64,000 nucleotides of DNA from UBA7803 sp963822255 (lineage in GTDB: Bacteria; Pseudomonadota; Gammaproteobacteria; Pseudomonadales; Azotimanducaceae): contig CAWGGV010000008.1 of assembly GCA_963822255.1 (NCBI GenBank), forward strand, positions 1,725,349-1,789,348, read 5' to 3'. This document shows, one piece after another, positions 35,668-45,037 of the stretch. A program made the translations under genes and the position numbers. The first letter of the stretch is position 1; each line of letters opens with the position of its first letter. The notes beneath the pieces are model-generated. The model saw only the letters and a program-made list of their open reading frames with translations, searched no databases and was not told the origin of the DNA.

Positions 35668-36930
35668 TCAGAAGTAACGGTTCAGGATGGTGGCCACGGA
35701 AAGGTCACCGGTCACGTTGATGACGGTCTTGAAGATGTCGGGAATGGATTCCACGGTCTTGAGCAGCAGGTAGCCCTCGATCGGGATACCGACGGCGAGA
35801 TAAGCCGGCAGCGACAGCATGGCGCCTCCGCCCAGCGGAATACCGGCCGAGCTGAAGGCGAGGATGAGGGTGGTCACGAAAAACGTGAGTACCTGTGCGC
35901 CGGTCAGATCGATATCGAACAGGTGCGCCAGCAGCAGTAACGAGAGCATCGACGAGATTGGCCGGTTTATCTTGAAGACCGACACCGCCAGCGGCAGTAC
36001 CAGATTGGCGACCTGGGACTTCAGCTCGAGCTTGTCCCGGGCACCCTCGAGCAGGGCCGGCAGCGACGCCAGCGACGATCGGGTGCTGACTGCGACCATC
36101 TGCGCCGGGAAAACTCCTCTCGCGAAGCGTTGCGGTGACACGCCCCCAAGCACCCACGTCAGCGGATACAGCAGGATCAGCGCCAGAGTCAGCAAGCCGC
36201 ACTCCATGACCAGGTAGGATCCGAGGATGCTGGTGATCTGCAGGCCCATGCTCGACGCGAACGACAGCGCGAGGATGAAGATGGCCGCCGGCGCCGCGAT
36301 CAGGATCCACCGCACCAGCGTCATCATGGCCTGATACACGGCTTGGAAGAAATCCTGCACGCTCTGCCTGCCTGCGCCCTCCACCCGGCTCATCGCCAGA
36401 CCGAAAGCGACCGTGAAGATGATCACCTGCAACAGTTCGCCCCCGGCAAGCGACGAGAACGGGTTGCTGGGCACCAGCGACGTCAGCCACTCGCCGAACT
36501 CGAGCGGCTTGCTGTCCGTCACCAGCGCTCGGGCGCTTTCCGGAGCCAGCGAGATCGATGCGCCGGCGCCTGCCGGCAGAAGCTGGACCAGCGCCGAACC
36601 CAGGGCCACGCTGAAGAGTCCGCCGACACACTGCAGCGCGACGAAGGTGCCGAGCGCGGCAGAGCCGATACGGCCCGCGGAAAGGTGCTTCGAGCCGCCG
36701 AGAATCGCGACCAGCAGCGTCGACACCACGAGCGGAAACACCACCATGCGCAACGCGCTCAGCCACAGATAGCCCAGCGGCTCCAGCGCATCTCTCACCG
36801 CCAGCAAGGTTGCACTGCCGGTGTCGTGCACGATGATCCCGGCCACGGTACCAAGCAGCAGCGCCAGCAGCGAGGGGGTGAAAGAAACGATGGTCCGGCT
36901 GGGGGCCGGCGCGGCACTTACCGGATCCAT
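35668..36930 (-). CDS. dicarboxylate/amino acid:cation symporter (DAACS family)
   Basis: A 420-residue membrane carrier of the GltP/DctA family that couples uptake of dicarboxylates or acidic amino acids to H+ or Na+. Eight hydrophobic segments are visible. The re-entrant loop signature appears as AVSTRSSLASLPAL, with SSAGIPLGGGAML and the late SIPDIFKTVINVTGD. Substrate cannot be fixed by reading. It is single and followed on the same strand upstream by the GNAT-like gene (16 bases), so they may be one operon. Confidence 0.9.
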   Translation of the reverse strand: MDPVSAAPAPSRTIVSFTPSLLALLLGTVAGIIVHDTGSATLLAVRDALEPLGYLWLSALRMVVFPLVVSTLLVAILGGSKHLSAGRIGSAALGTFVALQCVGGLFSVALGSALVQLLPAGAGASISLAPESARALVTDSKPLEFGEWLTSLVPSNPFSSLAGGELLQVIIFTVAFGLAMSRVEGAGRQSVQDFFQAVYQAMMTLVRWILIAAPAAIFILALSFASSMGLQITSILGSYLVMECGLLTLALILLYPLTWVLGGVSPQRFARGVFPAQMVAVSTRSSLASLPALLEGARDKLELKSQVANLVLPLAVSVFKINRPISSMLSLLLLAHLFDIDLTGAQVLTFFVTTLILAFSSAGIPLGGGAMLSLPAYLAVGIPIEGYLLLKTVESIPDIFKTVINVTGDLSVATILNRYF

Positions 36931-36945
36931 GATCCGGGCTCTGTG

Positions 36946-37647
36946 CTACTGATACAGCCGGGGCCGGCGGTCGTCCTTGCGCACCAGCTCGATGCCGAGC
37001 CAGCGCGCGGCAGACGACCGGAACGGTACCTGCCGGCCGAATATCGAGATCCAGCCGATGAACCCCATCCGCAGCTCACGCTCGGAGGGGCGCCGATAGG
37101 AATGCAGCAGCGACGGGTAGTTGTGGGTCTCCACGTACCAGATGCCGCGCTCGTCGTGATCTCTATGCCGCGCATGGTGACGAACGTAGTTCTGGATCTG
37201 ACTGAGATTGCGGCGCCGGTGATCGGCATGGATCCAGGTCTTGTAGGTGTAACGAAAGCCGGGGGGGATGAGCACGTCGAGCTGATCGGTGACTGTCGAG
37301 CGCCCCGTCGACTGGAAGCTGAACCCGACCAGCCTGCCCTCGTGAAACGATGCGACGCACCAGTCCCCGTGCGCGAACACGGCGTCGACAAACTCGCTGG
37401 AAAGGCTCGGAACCGTGTCCGCGTGGGCACGCAGCTCCCGGCCTTCGACCATCCGCACCTCGTAGCCTTCCGGCACTGCCGGCGGCGGCAGCCGACCGGT
37501 TCGACCGGAGCCGCTGCCAACGAAGACGTAATGAAGGCGGAATCCCGTGAGCTGGGCGAGCATCTGCATGCATTGCCAATGGATCGCCCTTGTCAGACCC
37601 CATCGATCGACACGCTCCTGGAAGCCGCTGATTCGTCGACTCGACAC
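36946..37647 (-). CDS. GNAT-like protein (intact member of a paralogue pair)
   Basis: A 233-residue protein with a GNAT-like layout: PPAVPEGYEVRMVEGRELRA start strand, GDWCVASFHEGRLVGFSFQS central strands and an arginine-rich HADHRRRNLSQIQN where acetyl-CoA might bind. A tail GFIGWISIFGRQVPFRSSAA follows. The usual Q/RxxGxG/A loop is not clear, so catalysis is uncertain. A broken paralogue lies at 31392-32002. It precedes the symporter on the same strand. Confidence 0.65.
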   Translation of the reverse strand: MSSRRISGFQERVDRWGLTRAIHWQCMQMLAQLTGFRLHYVFVGSGSGRTGRLPPPAVPEGYEVRMVEGRELRAHADTVPSLSSEFVDAVFAHGDWCVASFHEGRLVGFSFQSTGRSTVTDQLDVLIPPGFRYTYKTWIHADHRRRNLSQIQNYVRHHARHRDHDERGIWYVETHNYPSLLHSYRRPSERELRMGFIGWISIFGRQVPFRSSAARWLGIELVRKDDRRPRLYQ

Positions 37648-37728
37648 GCGGCGATGCTGTTACAACCTGCTCATGGATGCACGCATTTGTTTGTCGGAAA
37701 TTGTGCGAGCAAATGGGATGGCCGCCGC

Positions 37729-38280
37729 ATGACCGACGAAGACCCGATCGAGGTACGCGAGTACCTTCCCGAAGACGAGCCCGGCATCCGCGCGTTGCTC
37801 GCGGCCCACATGGCCGGTGACGACAGCTGGCCGCCGCGTTACGTGCGCGACCAGGACGCCTCGAACGAGTGGCTGGCCGAACGGTCGAGCGTGGGGCGCT
37901 GGGTAGCGCTGCAAACCGGCGTGATCGTGGCATCGGTCGGCGCGGGGCCGGTCGAGGCGGGGCCCAAGGCTGATATCTGGCTGAAGGAGATCGGCTGTCC
38001 CCTGGAACGGCTGGCCGAGATCGGCCGCCTGGTCGTCCATCCCGACCTGCGCCGCCGGCACGTGTCCGGCGCGCTCACGCGTCGCTGCGTTCGCGGCACG
38101 GTGTCCAGGGGCTACGTGCCGGTCGCGACCGCGTTCGGCTCAGCCCAGGCATCACTGGCCATGATGACCAGCCTGGGCTGGCGGGTAATTGGAGAGGTCC
38201 AGGGCACGCGCTCCGGCCGGACCATCCTGCTGCTGGTGGCGCCGCGGCAGCTCCAGGATGCCGCGTTGGCAGTCGCCTGA
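37729..38280 (+). CDS. GNAT-family N-acetyltransferase
   Basis: A 183-residue acetyltransferase: VREYLPEDEPGIRALLAAHM opening, then RLVVHPDLRRRHVSGALTRRCV, the acetyl-CoA pyrophosphate loop (RRRHVSG in place of RGxGxG/A), and a final strand SLGWRVIGEVQGTRSG. I chose ATG 37729, where family similarity begins. The frame is open far upstream but that stretch is antisense to other genes. It is divergent from the GNAT-like gene. The substrate is unknown. Confidence 0.75.
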   Translation: MTDEDPIEVREYLPEDEPGIRALLAAHMAGDDSWPPRYVRDQDASNEWLAERSSVGRWVALQTGVIVASVGAGPVEAGPKADIWLKEIGCPLERLAEIGRLVVHPDLRRRHVSGALTRRCVRGTVSRGYVPVATAFGSAQASLAMMTSLGWRVIGEVQGTRSGRTILLLVAPRQLQDAALAVA

Positions 38281-38466
38281 CTCCCTCTCGCAGGCAATCA
38301 TCCCGCACCAGCAGTCGAGCGTCGCCAGGGCTTCACCACCGGTATTTCCCGCGGCCCCGAATCCCTGTACCCTCAACCATCCACTCTTCTGGGTGGCACC
38401 GAAAGGGACGGCGGGGACCAGCAAAGCAAAATAGAACAGCTGCACCCGCGGTCAGGAGCAACGAAG

Positions 38467-40863
38467 TTGTTGGCTGTTGTGGTGGTTCGTTCCCGGTGCC
38501 GCGTGGCAATCCGGCCAAGGCTCGGTGTCCCCGTCTTCGCAAGGCGGGGATGGCTGGTGCTGTTTGCCGCACTGACGGCTGCCTGCGGCGGCGGAAGCGG
38601 CGGCTCGCCCGACGGCTCAACCAACATAGCGCCCATCGCCCAGGCAGTGGCGGATCCACACATCGGACGGCCACCACTGCACGTGGTACTGGATGGCAGC
38701 GGCTCCACCGATGCCGACGGCAAGGTGGTGAGCTATGGCTGGTCGTTCGGCGATGGCACATCCGCTGGCGGCCAATCCGTCACCCATACTTTCGACAAGC
38801 TCGGGTCCTACCAGGCACAGCTCACCGTCACGGACGACGACGGCGCAAGCGCGAGCGCTACGCTGCGCGTCGAAGTGGTCGCCGACGAGCCGCCGCAGGC
38901 GCGGGCCACTGCTGATCCCGAATCAGGTGAAGCACCTCTCGCTGTGACCTTCAGCGCTGCCGGATCTACTGATCCGGACGGCATCGTCGTCCTGTACCAA
39001 TGGGATTTCGGCGACGGCGGAAATCCGGCCGAAGGGACCACCGTCACGCACCGCTACGAGGAGCCCGGCGACTATGACGTCACGCTGCGTGTGGTCGACG
39101 ACAACGGCCTCTCCGATGAGGCCCCGATCAGCGTGCATGTGGATCCCCCCGTCAACCGCTTACCAACAGCATCGTTCACGGCCACCCCAACGACCGGGCC
39201 GGCACCGCTGGTGTCGCAGTTCGACGCCTCTGCGTCCTCCGACCCGGATGGCCAGATCGTCGATTTCCAATGGAACTTCGGTGACGGCACTGGTCTGCAG
39301 GCCGGAGCGATCGTCTCCCACACATTCACCACCGAGGGCATCTACGGCGTGCATCTCACCGTAACCGACGACTTCGGGGCCGCGGTGTCTGAGAGCCACA
39401 ACGTCATCGTCGGCGCGCGGCCGGTAGCCGCGATCGGAGCCAGTCCCGAATCAGGCACGCCCCCCCTGACGGTGGAGTTCTATGGCTCCGGCTCATCTGA
39501 CAGCGACGGGACCGTTGTCGCCTATCTATGGGATTTCGATGATGGAGGTACCGCCACGGGGCCGACGCCGAACCACACCTTCGAGGATCCCGGGCAGTAT
39601 CAGGTATCCTTGACCGTCACAGACAACGACGGCATCCCATCGAATCCCGTAACCTTCGCCATCCGGGTGACTCAGGATCCCGACAGTCTGTCTTTCCGGG
39701 ACTTCTTCGACACGAACAGCATCGGCCGGTACGTAAGCCTGACCGGTCCCGGGCAATCGGTGAGCTACGACGGCGACGCTGAGCGCATGCAGGTGATTTC
39801 GGGGCTCGGCACCGTCGAGATCGCCCGGAACCTGCCTGCCGAGGAGGAAGCGCTCTACCGCATCCGGTTCGAGCCGACTCAGGCAAACAGTAGCGCCGCG
39901 TCATTCACCTTACGCCTGGAGGAAACAGACACGACTTACTACGAGGTGTATGGCGTCGCATCGGTGGACGGCGGTGCGTCGAGCGGCGGCATCCGCAAGG
40001 TGGTCAACGGCGCGGTCGCGGCTGGCGGCGAGGCCGTTTATTCCAAGCCGCGAGGCTACACCAACGGCCTGGCATACAGCGTGAACGTCTACTTCAGCCC
40101 CGGCCGGCTCACCGCCGAGTTCACCGAGCTGTCGCCCCGGGTCCTGTCGATCAATCCGTCCGACCGCACGCCGGTCAAGGTGGGACGCATGCGAGTGCTG
40201 CTGCAGGACCAGGACGGATACCTCGACGACATCGTCAAGGAGCCTCTCGGGCCCGCCACCCTGCAGTACTACGTGGCCTTCGGCGACAGCATTACGGAAG
40301 GCACGGGGGACGACGCCCCCACCGACGGCGTGGGCTATCCCATCGCGTTGCAGGACGAGTTCCAGAACGAGCTGATTACCAGCCACGTGGTGTTCAACGA
40401 GGGATTCGGAGGGTATCGCTCCGACCAGGGTCTGGACATCATCGATGAAGTGATGGCGCGGCACCCACGGGCCCAGTTCGTGACCGTCCAGTTGGGTAGC
40501 AACGATGCGATGCTGAACTCAGCGACCACCGCCCAGTTCAAAGCCAACATGCAGGCCATACTGGACGTGATCAAGGGCGCCGGTAAGACACCCTACCTCG
40601 CGAAATTACCTCCCCCGAAGGGCAAGGCGGCGGACATAAGGATTGACGACTACAACAAAGCCATCGATGAACTGGTCGATGAAAACCACCTGATCGTGGT
40701 GCCGCCGGATTTCCATTGCTTCTTCGCAGCGCATCCCGGGCTCATTGGCGCAGACGAAATTCACCCTACGGGTGAGGGCTATGTGGCCATGGCCCAGCTC
40801 TGGTACAAGCTGATCGATCTCGGTCAATCCGCCACCAAAGCGGAGGCTTGCGTCCTTCCGTAG
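38467..40863 (+). CDS. PKD-repeat SGNH/GDSL hydrolase lipoprotein
   Basis: A large (798-residue) surface lipoprotein. A hydrophobic segment with lipobox LTAACGGG (about residues 35-42) is followed by four PKD domains (about 52-400), each with a YxWxFGDG-type core such as YGWSFGDGTS and FQWNFGDGTG. A beta-rich linker follows (about 405-600). Then comes an SGNH esterase domain with Ser608 in FGDSITEG, Asn in GSNDAM, and Asp763/His766 in DEIHPTGEGY. It probably binds and de-esterifies an extracellular polymer. The start is TTG 38467. Confidence 0.87.
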   Translation: MLAVVVVRSRCRVAIRPRLGVPVFARRGWLVLFAALTAACGGGSGGSPDGSTNIAPIAQAVADPHIGRPPLHVVLDGSGSTDADGKVVSYGWSFGDGTSAGGQSVTHTFDKLGSYQAQLTVTDDDGASASATLRVEVVADEPPQARATADPESGEAPLAVTFSAAGSTDPDGIVVLYQWDFGDGGNPAEGTTVTHRYEEPGDYDVTLRVVDDNGLSDEAPISVHVDPPVNRLPTASFTATPTTGPAPLVSQFDASASSDPDGQIVDFQWNFGDGTGLQAGAIVSHTFTTEGIYGVHLTVTDDFGAAVSESHNVIVGARPVAAIGASPESGTPPLTVEFYGSGSSDSDGTVVAYLWDFDDGGTATGPTPNHTFEDPGQYQVSLTVTDNDGIPSNPVTFAIRVTQDPDSLSFRDFFDTNSIGRYVSLTGPGQSVSYDGDAERMQVISGLGTVEIARNLPAEEEALYRIRFEPTQANSSAASFTLRLEETDTTYYEVYGVASVDGGASSGGIRKVVNGAVAAGGEAVYSKPRGYTNGLAYSVNVYFSPGRLTAEFTELSPRVLSINPSDRTPVKVGRMRVLLQDQDGYLDDIVKEPLGPATLQYYVAFGDSITEGTGDDAPTDGVGYPIALQDEFQNELITSHVVFNEGFGGYRSDQGLDIIDEVMARHPRAQFVTVQLGSNDAMLNSATTAQFKANMQAILDVIKGAGKTPYLAKLPPPKGKAADIRIDDYNKAIDELVDENHLIVVPPDFHCFFAAHPGLIGADEIHPTGEGYVAMAQLWYKLIDLGQSATKAEACVLP

Positions 40864-40953
40864 TCTTCGCAGCCGCCTTCGAATGCTGTTGTTTCGCGTG
40901 GAGCCGGCAGGGACTTTGCTACCGTTTTGCTACCCAGCGAGCATGGATATGTC

Positions 40954-41277
40954 ATGAGCCATCAGTACTCGGCAGACGCGCCCAGCCGTGAAGAAGTGGA
41001 CGCCATGGAAGGCGGCACGGTGCTCGATTTCGGCACCAACTGGTGCAGCTACTGCCGGGCCGCCGAGCCCGTCATCTCCGAGGCGCTCGATCAGCGTGCC
41101 GAGATCCGGCACATCAAGGTGGAGGACGGCAAGGGCCGGCGTCTGGGCCGTGCATTCGGTGTGAAGCTCTGGCCCACGCTCGTCTTCCTGTTGGACGGAC
41201 GCGAGGTGGCGAGGCTGGTTCGACCGGCGGACTCCAAGTCAATCACCGATGCGGTTGCGCTGGTGTCCGGTCGGTAG
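40954..41277 (+). CDS. thioredoxin-like protein
   Basis: A 107-residue thioredoxin-fold protein with an active site WCSYC (about residues 30-34), a cis-proline strand FGVKLWPTLVFLLDG and no signal peptide. The CSYC pair differs from the CGPC of housekeeping thioredoxin. The ATG at 40954 was chosen because the sequence before it is not conserved-looking. It is monocistronic. Confidence 0.87.
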   Translation: MSHQYSADAPSREEVDAMEGGTVLDFGTNWCSYCRAAEPVISEALDQRAEIRHIKVEDGKGRRLGRAFGVKLWPTLVFLLDGREVARLVRPADSKSITDAVALVSGR

Positions 41278-41379
41278 CGCGGGTGTCAAGTCGGTGCCCG
41301 CACTTCGAGCAGGTAGACGCCTCCGGTGAAGATCAGCTCCCCGCCCTGGCGGACTCGACGATCGAGTTTCGCCGTGAGC

Positions 41380-42066
41380 TCACGAAGAAGACGCGCGGAC
41401 GTCGGTCTCGTCCCACGACGCCGCCTGCAGGAGGTCGGGCACAGCCTCGATCGACGGCAGCACCGGGCATCCGGAGGCTGCCAGGCGCTCAGGGGAGTGG
41501 TGCCCGCCGGCGACCAGCACGCAATCCATGCCGAGCGCGTCGGCTACCTCCCAGTCGTGATGGGTGTCGCCGACCATCAGCGCCGAGCGCGGATCGATGC
41601 CGTGTGCCTGCAGCAACGCTTCACCAGAGCCGATCTTGCCGCGCGCCAGCCCATCCGGGTTGCCGCGGATCTCGTGAAACATCTGTTCCAGCCCGAAGCC
41701 CGACACCATCCGCAGCAGCGCCGCCTGCTCGGTCGAGGAGAGCACGAACTGGCGGACGCCCATCCGCTGAACGGTCTGCAGACAGCCGCGCGCACCGTCG
41801 AACAGGGCGACGGAGCCGAGCCTTCGCTCGACCTCACGGCAGAACCGGTCACTGGTCGCCTCGAACGAAACGTGGGTGAAATCCATGCCCGCGCGCTCGT
41901 AATAGAGCCTCACCGGGAAGTCGAAAATCTGCCGGTAACGCTTCGCCGTGAGCGGCTCGAGCCGGTGCTCGCGGAAGATGTCGTTGGCGATGCCGAGCGC
42001 AAGGTCCACGTCGTCCAGCAGCGTGCCATTCCAGTCCCAGACGACGTTTTGGTATCGCGGCGGCAA
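41380..42066 (-). CDS. HAD-family hydrolase (phosphoglycolate-phosphatase-like)
   Basis: A 228-residue HAD phosphatase. Motif I is VVWDWNGTLLDD (nucleophile Asp, with N in place of the usual second Asp position spacing DxNGT), motif II is VLSSTEQ, the lysine region is ARGKIGSGEALL and motif IV is MVGDTHHDWEVADALG. The cap domain lies between. The substrate is unknown. The start is TTG at 42066 with no better alternative seen. It is divergent from the dioxygenase operon. Confidence 0.88.
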   Translation of the reverse strand: MPPRYQNVVWDWNGTLLDDVDLALGIANDIFREHRLEPLTAKRYRQIFDFPVRLYYERAGMDFTHVSFEATSDRFCREVERRLGSVALFDGARGCLQTVQRMGVRQFVLSSTEQAALLRMVSGFGLEQMFHEIRGNPDGLARGKIGSGEALLQAHGIDPRSALMVGDTHHDWEVADALGMDCVLVAGGHHSPERLAASGCPVLPSIEAVPDLLQAASWDETDVRASSS

Positions 42067-42097
42067 AGCGTGCTCCGTGCGTCCCGGTCCGTCGAAA

Positions 42098-42113
42098 CTG
42101 TATAGACATACAG
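42098..42113. promoter_or_regulatory. inverted repeat upstream of the dioxygenase operon
   Basis: CTGTAT-AGAC-ATACAG is a perfect six-base inverted repeat with a four-base spacer, 124 bases before the dioxygenase alpha start and 32 bases before the divergent HAD gene start. It looks like a dimeric regulator site; the regulator is not in the window. Confidence 0.5.
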
Positions 42114-42237
42114 ATCACACGACAACTGGCTTCCGGCGAGCCGGCGGCGCCTGGACTCCGGGCGGGCTTGGACATAGTCTCACTGAGTATCTGGGGCCAT
42201 CAGCGCCGCGCACGGCAAGCTGAGCGGGAGCAAATCG

Positions 42238-43581
42238 ATGAATCACACCGTGATCGCGCGAGACGCAGCGCCCTGGTACGACGCCGACCGCGGCGTCGTC
42301 CTGGATCGCCGCATCTTCACGGACCCGCAGATCTACCAACTCGAGCTGGAACGGATCTTCGCCCGTGCCTGGAACTTCGTCTGCCACGAGTCGCAGCTCC
42401 CGGAGCCGGGCAACTTCTTCACCAGCTACATCGGCGAGGAGGAAGTCATCGCCGTGCGCGATCGCGACGGCCGGGTTCAGGTGTTGCTGAATTCCTGCCC
42501 GCACCGCGGCAACACGGTGTGCCGCGCGGAGCAGGGCAAGACCCGAAGCTTCCTGTGTTCCTATCACGGCTGGAACTTCGATCTGGACGGGCGCCTGGTG
42601 GGCATGCCCGGCGAGGACACCTTCTACCGGGGCGCCATCGACAAGGACAACTGGGGTCTCGGCAAGGCAGCCCAGGTGGAAAGTTACAACGGCTTCGTGT
42701 TCGCCACCATGGACAGGGCCGCGCCGCCGCTCGTGGACTATCTTGGCTGGGTGGGGCGCCTGGGCATCGACATGATCGCAGAGCAGGGCGACATGGAAGT
42801 GCTGGACGGCATTCACAAGAACCGCGTCAAGTGCAACTGGAAGCTGGCGGTCGACAATCTCTACGACTGGTACCACGTCAAGGTGAGCCACGGTTCCGCC
42901 ATGCGGGTCGGCGTGGTGGGCGAAGCGGAGATGGCACCCCTCGAGCAGATGGTCATGCTCGGCGAGTACGGCCACGGCATCGGTGGCCCAGGCATCTCCC
43001 GCGACCGGCAGGCGGAGTTCGAGGCACGCATGAACGGCGCCGACGGCCCGCCACAGTGGTACGACCTGTTCGCCCGGCGGCGCCTCGATCCCGCCGTGCG
43101 GCAAACCCTCGGCCCCGTGGGCTCGCGCTCGTTCGGACATCCGAACGTCTTTCCGAACCTGTGGGTGGCCTTGACCCGCCAGGTCTGCCTGCGGATTCCC
43201 CGTGGGCCGCTGACCACCGAGCTATGGTGGTTCACCTTCCTGCCGAAAGGCGCATCCGAGGAGGAGCGGCGGACGACCATCTGGGCGGCCAACCATCTGT
43301 TCGGACCGGCGGGCCTCCTCGAGCAGGACGACGGCGAGAACTGGAGCCACTCCACCCGCGGCGCACGGGGCACGGTGTCGCATGCCCTGCCGCTGAACTA
43401 CACCATGGGCCAGGGCCGCGACCGGATGCTGAGCGATCCCTCCGGGCAGAGCTGCATCGAGACTGTGGTCAACGAGCACGGTCAGCGCTGGACTTACCAG
43501 TGCTGGCAGGAGTGGCTGCAGGCGGAGACCTGGTCGGCGCTGATGGATCGACATTCGGCCCCACCGACGGGGCCCGTGTGA
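42238..43581 (+). CDS. Rieske ring-hydroxylating dioxygenase, alpha subunit
   Basis: This catalytic subunit of an aromatic-ring dioxygenase uses O2 and electrons to make cis-dihydrodiols. It has 447 residues. The Rieske [2Fe-2S] ligands are Cys87/His89 and Cys107/His110 (CPHRG and CSYHGW). The mononuclear iron ligands His213 and His218 lie in DNLYDWYHVKVSHG, with Asp210 bridging. The beta subunit follows in ATGA overlap, then a dihydrodiol-type dehydrogenase. No ferredoxin or reductase gene is nearby. The aromatic substrate is unknown. Confidence 0.94.
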   Translation: MNHTVIARDAAPWYDADRGVVLDRRIFTDPQIYQLELERIFARAWNFVCHESQLPEPGNFFTSYIGEEEVIAVRDRDGRVQVLLNSCPHRGNTVCRAEQGKTRSFLCSYHGWNFDLDGRLVGMPGEDTFYRGAIDKDNWGLGKAAQVESYNGFVFATMDRAAPPLVDYLGWVGRLGIDMIAEQGDMEVLDGIHKNRVKCNWKLAVDNLYDWYHVKVSHGSAMRVGVVGEAEMAPLEQMVMLGEYGHGIGGPGISRDRQAEFEARMNGADGPPQWYDLFARRRLDPAVRQTLGPVGSRSFGHPNVFPNLWVALTRQVCLRIPRGPLTTELWWFTFLPKGASEEERRTTIWAANHLFGPAGLLEQDDGENWSHSTRGARGTVSHALPLNYTMGQGRDRMLSDPSGQSCIETVVNEHGQRWTYQCWQEWLQAETWSALMDRHSAPPTGPV

Positions 43582-44114
43582 TGGCCGCCTACGAGGATCT
43601 CAGCCTCCACGAGCGCATGCTGCTCAAATTCGAGGTGGAGGAGTTCCTGTTCGAGGAAGCGGCCCTGCTCGATGAGCGGCGCTACGACGACTGGCTCGCC
43701 CGCCTGACCGATGACGTGCGCTACTGGATGCCGATCCGCCGAACCACGACCGCCCGCGAGGTCGAAAACGAGTTCACCCGGCCCGGCGGTATGGCGTTCT
43801 TCGACGACGACAAAGCGACCTTGACCGTGCGCGTCCAACGGCTGGCGGTGGGACGGGCGTGGGCCGAAGATCCACCATCCCGGACGCGGCGCTTCGTCAG
43901 CAATCTGCGGATCCTGAAGATCGACGGCGAGGAGATCACCGTCACCACGAACTTCCACCTCTACCGCACGAGGCTCAACAGCGAGGAGGATTCCTGGATC
44001 GGCCGCCGTGAAGACCGCTTGCGGCGCGTGGAGGGCCGGCTCATGCTGGCTGCCCGTCATATCTTCCTCGAGCAGACGGTGATCCTCTCCCAGAACATGA
44101 GCAGCCTGTTCTGA
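43581..44114 (+). CDS. ring-hydroxylating dioxygenase, beta subunit
   Basis: A 177-residue small subunit of the NTF2-like fold: FEVEEFLFEEAALLDERRYDDWLARLTDDVRYWMP at the start and the C-terminal RVEGRLMLAARHIFLEQTVIL, both typical. Beta subunits are structural in the alpha3beta3 enzyme. The start ATG overlaps the alpha stop in ATGA and its stop overlaps the next start (TGATG). Confidence 0.93.
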   Translation: MAAYEDLSLHERMLLKFEVEEFLFEEAALLDERRYDDWLARLTDDVRYWMPIRRTTTAREVENEFTRPGGMAFFDDDKATLTVRVQRLAVGRAWAEDPPSRTRRFVSNLRILKIDGEEITVTTNFHLYRTRLNSEEDSWIGRREDRLRRVEGRLMLAARHIFLEQTVILSQNMSSLF

Positions 44115-44956
44115 TGGGTCGCCTCGATGGCCAGGTCGTGTTGGTAACCGGCGGCGCGTCGGGTCTCGGCGCGGCCATCGTCGAGCGCTGCATCACCGAG
44201 GGTGCCAACGTCGGCGTGCTCGACCGCTCCGCAACGGGATGCGATGCGCTGTCCGCTCGATTGGGAGAGCGGGTGGTCTGCGTGGCCGGCGACGTGCGCA
44301 CGTACCAGGCCAACGAGCGCGCGGTGGCCGCGTGCGTGAACCGTTTCGGCCGCCTGGATACGGCCATCGGCAACGCCGGCATCTGGGACTATTCGGTGCC
44401 ACTGGTGGACCTGCCCGCCGATACGCTCGCTTCGGCATTCGATGAGCTGTTCCAGGTCAACGTGCTCGGCTACCTGCTGCTCGCCAAGGCAGCCCTCGGA
44501 CCACTGGTTCAGAGCCGCGGCGCGTTGACCTACACGGTGTCGAACGCCGGATTCTGGCCCAGCGGCGGCGGCCCGCTCTACACGGCGACCAAGCACGCGG
44601 TGGTCGGCCTGGTGCGCCAGCTCGCTTTCGAATTCGCCCCCCACGTGCGCGTCAACGGCGTCGCGCCCGGCGCCATCGACACTCAGCTCAAGGGGCCCGC
44701 GAGCCTCGGCATGGAGGAGCGCCGCTTTCCGGGCGCCGCGATGGCCGAGCGAGCGCCCGGATTCGTCCCCATCGGCCGGATGCCGACGCCGGCCGAGTAC
44801 GCCGGCGCCTACGTGTTCTTCGCCTGCCGCGAGGACAACGTTCCCGCCACCGGCACGGTGCTGAACCACGACGGTGGCTTCGGCGTACGGGGTCTCGGAC
44901 CCACGCCGCGCGGCGGCGACGACCTCGCAGCCAAACTGGGGCTCGCCGAAGACTGA
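44114..44956 (+). CDS. SDR-family cis-dihydrodiol-dehydrogenase-like enzyme
   Basis: A short-chain dehydrogenase of 280 residues close to BphB-type enzymes that aromatise the dihydrodiol made by the dioxygenase. The cofactor loop TGGASGLG (12-19), NAGIWDYSVPLVDLP and the active site Ser in VSNAGFW and YTATK (Tyr, Lys) are seen. It directly overlaps the beta-subunit gene, which supports a shared pathway. The NAD+ preference is a family expectation. Confidence 0.9.
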   Translation: MGRLDGQVVLVTGGASGLGAAIVERCITEGANVGVLDRSATGCDALSARLGERVVCVAGDVRTYQANERAVAACVNRFGRLDTAIGNAGIWDYSVPLVDLPADTLASAFDELFQVNVLGYLLLAKAALGPLVQSRGALTYTVSNAGFWPSGGGPLYTATKHAVVGLVRQLAFEFAPHVRVNGVAPGAIDTQLKGPASLGMEERRFPGAAMAERAPGFVPIGRMPTPAEYAGAYVFFACREDNVPATGTVLNHDGGFGVRGLGPTPRGGDDLAAKLGLAED

Positions 44957-44961
44957 CGCAG

Positions 44962-44979
44962 TTTAAAACGCGTTTGAAA
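44962..44979. promoter_or_regulatory. AACGCGTT-centred palindrome before the acyl-CoA synthetase
   Basis: TTTAAAACG/CGTTTGAAA is an inverted repeat with one mismatch per nine-base arm, 59 bases before the acyl-CoA synthetase start at 45038. The core AACGCGTT recurs before the monooxygenase at 49169-49176. The form suits a TetR-type regulator. Confidence 0.55.
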
Positions 44980-45037
44980 ACCCTTGCAGGCGGGTGCAGC
45001 ATCGGTCCCAGGACATTCAGGCCAGAGGAGGATGTCG

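Noticed and set aside
36343..37728. Long N-terminal extension of the GNAT gene at 37729
   Set aside because: That stretch is antisense to the symporter and the GNAT-like gene; GNAT similarity starts only at 37729.
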